In this document: in pieces, positions 31,451 to 34,487 of the stretch
How positions within the stretch are numbered: position 1 is the first letter of the stretch
Layout: every line of letters starts with the position of its first letter
Source: Desulfobulbaceae bacterium
GTDB taxonomy: Bacteria > Desulfobacterota > Desulfobulbia > Desulfobulbales > SURF-16
DNA: 34,487 bases
Assembly (NCBI GenBank): GCA_023230525.1
Contig: JALNXE010000042.1
Location: forward strand, 1-34,487
Direction of reading: 5' to 3'
The notes under the pieces: generated by a model
Seen by the model: only the letters and a program-made list of their open reading frames with translations
Databases searched by the model: none
What the model was told of the DNA's origin: nothing
Position numbers and translations under genes: made by a program

Positions 31451-33271
31451 TCACTGCAAACCATTCCCCACCCCGTTCCCCTCCTGGCCGGCAAGCTGCA
31501 GATCCTGCAGGCGGCGATAGATGCCCCCTTTGGCCATCAAATTGTCATGACTGCCCTCCTCGACGATGCGGCCCAGCTCCATGACCAGGATATGGCCGGC
31601 CCGTTTGATGGTGGACAGGCGGTGGGCAATGACGATGCTGGTACGGTTGGCCAGGGTGGAATCAATGGCCCGGTCGATGAGCATCTCGGTCTCCGAGTCC
31701 ACGCTTGAGGTGGCTTCGTCCAGGATGAGGATGCGGGGATCCCGGGCCAGCACCCGGGCAAAGGCCAGCAGCTGCTTCTGGCCGGCGGAGAGATCCATGC
31801 CGCCCTCGCCGATGATGGTGGCCAGCCCCTGGGGCAGCCGGCGGATCAGAGTGCTGAGCTGGGCCCGCTCGATGATGTCCTGCAGCTTCTCATCATCCAT
31901 GTCCCGGTCCAGCAGGATATTGTCTTTGATGGTGCCGGGCACGATGAACACATCTTGCATGACCAGGCCGATCTGCTGCCGCAGCCAGCGGGTGTTGAAG
32001 GAACGCACGTCCCGGCCGTCGACGAGGATGGCGCCGCCGTCCGGGTCATAAAAGCGTTCCAGGAGATTGACGATGGTGGATTTGCCCGAGCCGGTGGCGC
32101 CGACAATGGCCAGGGTCTGGCCGGGCGCGATGGTAAAAGAGAGGTCGTGCAGGATGGGCTGGCCCGCCTCATAGCCGAACCGCACCTGGCGGAAATCCAC
32201 CGCGCCCCGGATGTCCGGCTGCCTGTCCTCCGCGGGGGACGGCAGGGTGCCCCGGGTGTCCAGCAGCTGGAAGATGCGTTCCGCCGAGGCCATGGCGGAC
32301 TGGACGATGGAGTATTTCTGGGAAAGCTCGCGCACCGGCTGGAAGAACAGCCGCATGTAGGAGAGAAAGGCCACCAGCTCGCCCAGGGTCATGTGCTTAC
32401 GGATGACCTCGCCGCCGCCGTACCAGATGATGCAGCCGGTGGCCAGGGCGCTGAACACCTCCACCGCCGGCATGAAGATGCCGAAGATCCTGATCTGGTA
32501 AAGGTTCTGATCCAGATAGGCCTTACTCAGCTCGACAAATTTTTTATGGGTGTCGTTTTCCCGCAGAAAGAGCTGGATGATGGAGATGCCGGACAGGGAT
32601 TCCTGCAGAAAGGCATTGATCCGGGCGAGCTGGGTGCGGATGGCGCGGAAGGCGTCCCGGGCCAGGCGGCTGAACCAGCCGATGCTGGCCACGATCAGCG
32701 GCAGCAGCAAACTCAGAATCAGGGCCAGCCGCCAGTTCATCCAGAAGAGAATGGCCATGATGCCGGCCAGTTGAAAGAAATCATTGAACAGGGTGACAAT
32801 AACCGAGGTGAACATCTCGTGCATGTTCTGGATATCGTTGGTCAGCCGGGTCACCAGTTTGCCGCTGGGATTGTTGTTGAAAAAGGCCAGGTCCAGGCCC
32901 AGCATGTGGCCGAAAAGCTGCTGCCGCATCTGGTGCATGATGGTCTGGCCAGTCCATTCCAGGATGAACACCTGGTAGAAATTGGCGGCAAAACCGGCCA
33001 GGATGACGCCGATGAACAGCGCGGCCAGGCGGCCGATCCCGCTGATGCGCACCGAACTCTCCAGGCTGGTGTTGACCACAAAGCGGTCGATGCCCAGGCG
33101 GACCATGTAGGGCAGGGCCAGACTTGCGCCGATGACGATCATGGACAGGATAATGGCGCCGGCCACCTTGCCCCAGTGCGGCCGGGAGTAGGCGATGATG
33201 CGCCGCCACAGCCCGATGTCCGCCACCTGGCCCAGGTGATCCTCTTCAAAATATCCAAAGCCGTAGCGCAT
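31451..33271 (-). CDS. ABC exporter, consensus half (MdlB-like)
   Basis: The 606-residue half-transporter has six membrane helices (about 35-320) with the ATPase behind. Walker A is GATGSGKST (391-399), the signature LSAGQ (494-498), and Walker B ILILDEATSSVD (514-525) with the catalytic Glu present. The signature departs from LSGGQ. Together with the neighbour (33278-34487), which has a good LSGGQ but Asp in place of the Walker-B Glu, this gives a heterodimer with one consensus and one degenerate ATP site, as in MdlAB, BmrCD or TM287/288. It starts six bases after the upstream gene. The substrate (lipid, peptide or drug) cannot be told from sequence. Confidence 0.88.
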   Translation of the reverse strand: MRYGFGYFEEDHLGQVADIGLWRRIIAYSRPHWGKVAGAIILSMIVIGASLALPYMVRLGIDRFVVNTSLESSVRISGIGRLAALFIGVILAGFAANFYQVFILEWTGQTIMHQMRQQLFGHMLGLDLAFFNNNPSGKLVTRLTNDIQNMHEMFTSVIVTLFNDFFQLAGIMAILFWMNWRLALILSLLLPLIVASIGWFSRLARDAFRAIRTQLARINAFLQESLSGISIIQLFLRENDTHKKFVELSKAYLDQNLYQIRIFGIFMPAVEVFSALATGCIIWYGGGEVIRKHMTLGELVAFLSYMRLFFQPVRELSQKYSIVQSAMASAERIFQLLDTRGTLPSPAEDRQPDIRGAVDFRQVRFGYEAGQPILHDLSFTIAPGQTLAIVGATGSGKSTIVNLLERFYDPDGGAILVDGRDVRSFNTRWLRQQIGLVMQDVFIVPGTIKDNILLDRDMDDEKLQDIIERAQLSTLIRRLPQGLATIIGEGGMDLSAGQKQLLAFARVLARDPRILILDEATSSVDSETEMLIDRAIDSTLANRTSIVIAHRLSTIKRAGHILVMELGRIVEEGSHDNLMAKGGIYRRLQDLQLAGQEGNGVGNGLQ

Positions 33272-33277
33272 GGCCGC

Positions 33278-34487
33278 CTATCCTTGTCTTCCCCCCACCG
33301 TGGTCTGGTAGGTATAAATTTTGGCGTAAAAGGGGTTGTTGGCAAACAGAAACGCATGGTTGCCCCGGGCCGCGATGCGGCCCTGGTCCATGACCAGGAT
33401 TTCCCCGGCGTCGGCCAGCGGCGCCACCCGGTGGGAGACCACGATACAGGTCCGGTTCCGCAGATAGGAGGCCATGGAACGGATGATGGCCTGTTCGGTC
33501 TCCATATCCACGGCGGACAGGCCGTCATCGATGATGATGATGGGCCGGTCCAGCAGCAGGGCCCGGGCCAGGGCGATCCGCTGGCGCTGGCCGCCGGAAA
33601 GCTTGACGCCGCGCTCCCCCACCCTGGTCTGGTAGCCCTTGGGCAGGGCCATGATCTCCTCATGCACGGAGGCGGCCCGGGCCACCTCCTCGATCTCGGC
33701 GCTGGAGGCATTCTCCCGGCCCAGGGAGATATTGAAATGAATGGTATCGGAAAACAGGGTGGTGTCCTGGGGCACATAGGCGATGCTGCCCCGCACCGCG
33801 GCCAGCGGCAGGGTGTTGACGTCCGCCCCGTCCAGGAAATAGGCGCCGTCCGCCACCGGGTAGAGGCGGGCGAGGATGCTGCACAGGATCGACTTGCCGG
33901 CCCCGCTTTTCCCCACCACGCCGAGGATGCCTGGTTTGATGGTCAGGCTCACGTCATCGATGGCGGGCGTTGTCTGGCCGGAGAAGACAAAGGTAAGATG
34001 GTTCAGGCGGATGTGGCCGGCGGAAGTCGGCCGGGCGGGGCCTGCGGCCCGGTCCTCAAGCAGCGGCTTCTCCTGCAGAATGCGGTCAATGCGGCCCAGG
34101 GAGGTGGCCCCCCGCTGGAACAGGTTCGCCACCCAGCCCAGGGCCATCATCGGCCAGGTCAGCATGAACAGGTAGGAGAAGAAGGCGACGAAATCACCCA
34201 CGGTGATGACCCCCTGGATGGTCAGCCGGCCGCCGAAGAACAGCACCAGCAGCAGACAGCTGTTGGCCACCAGGCCGGAAAAGGGGGAAAGGACGCCCTG
34301 CACCACCGCCACCTTGAGATTGTTGCGGATGTACTCCTCGCCCATGCGGCCGAACTGCACGGTTTGCGGGGCCTCCTGGGTATAGGCCTTGATCAGGCGG
34401 ATGTTGCCCAGGGTGCTGCGGGCAAACTCGGTGAGGGTTTCAAACTGCTCCTGCACCCTTTGGAATCTGCGGTGCATGCTGGCCGAC
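33278..34487 (-). CDS. ABC exporter, degenerate half (MdlA-like), 5' end outside window
   Basis: About 403 residues of the C-terminal part are present; the frame stays open to the right window edge, so roughly the first third (first membrane helices) is missing. The visible part holds the last membrane helices (VANSCLLLVLFFGG, VGDFVAFFSYLFMLTWPMM) and the ATPase: Walker A GKSGAGKS, FSDTIHFNISLG, signature LSGGQRQR, and Walker B IIIIDDGLSAVD, where Asp replaces the catalytic Glu, as in MdlA-type subunits. The H-loop SHR is present. It pairs with the downstream half-transporter as a heterodimer. The gene is the first visible one of a long leftward array. Confidence 0.87.
   Translation of the reverse strand, partial: SASMHRRFQRVQEQFETLTEFARSTLGNIRLIKAYTQEAPQTVQFGRMGEEYIRNNLKVAVVQGVLSPFSGLVANSCLLLVLFFGGRLTIQGVITVGDFVAFFSYLFMLTWPMMALGWVANLFQRGATSLGRIDRILQEKPLLEDRAAGPARPTSAGHIRLNHLTFVFSGQTTPAIDDVSLTIKPGILGVVGKSGAGKSILCSILARLYPVADGAYFLDGADVNTLPLAAVRGSIAYVPQDTTLFSDTIHFNISLGRENASSAEIEEVARAASVHEEIMALPKGYQTRVGERGVKLSGGQRQRIALARALLLDRPIIIIDDGLSAVDMETEQAIIRSMASYLRNRTCIVVSHRVAPLADAGEILVMDQGRIAARGNHAFLFANNPFYAKIYTYQTTVGGRQG

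Noticed and set aside
1..34487. CRISPR array, tRNA, rRNA or complete insertion sequence
   Set aside because: No regular repeat-spacer pattern, no tRNA-like or rRNA sequence and no transposase frame were found.

Overview
The window comes from a GC-rich Gram-negative anaerobe, most likely a sulfate- or sulfur-metabolising member of the Desulfobacterota (Desulfobulbales-like). The reasons are a molybdenum nitrogenase cluster with a thioredoxin-fold [2Fe-2S] ferredoxin, a TunR-type integrase/TOBE regulator of the kind known from sulfate reducers, NikR-controlled nickel uptake, DUF3034 and LbtU-type outer-membrane proteins, and a GGGtGRT/NifU-like pair. The genus is an inference; no rRNA or tRNA gene is visible.

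Region 1 (1-10189) is nitrogen fixation. It holds the 3' end of nifK, a degenerate NifB paralogue without any radical-SAM cysteine, a [2Fe-2S] ferredoxin, a GNAT acetyltransferase and a HEPN-like protein. A 2.3-kb AT-richer insertion follows (decayed Bro-N gene, DUF4062-ATPase gene, one small ORF). Then come nifE, nifN, nifB and a NifX-like protein. A textbook sigma-54 -24/-12 promoter with an upstream TGT-N10-ACA NifA site precedes nifE. The intergenic spaces carry at least four families of palindromic repeats.

Region 2 (10190-19446) is mixed: an orphan mannose-type EIIA protein, a GH17-GT2 beta-1,3-glucan synthase followed by a radical SAM/SPASM protein, a DUF3034 outer-membrane protein with a palindrome-containing promoter, an unknown membrane protein, and divergent tunR-like and TauE-family genes.

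Region 3 (19525-24294) is nickel uptake. nikR faces a leftward cbiM(N)-cbiQ-cbiO operon that ends with an LbtU-like porin gene. The cbiM promoter overlaps a clear NikR operator (GTGTTA-N16-TAACAC).

Region 4 (24335-34487) is one long leftward gene array with very short gaps or overlaps. In order of transcription it holds two halves of a heterodimeric ABC exporter (the first cut by the window edge), an MFS permease, a zinc-ribbon/HEAT protein, a NifU-like scaffold, GGGtGRT, a HAD phosphatase, CrcB fluoride channel, a DUF190-CBS protein and, after a slightly longer gap, a lipoprotein.
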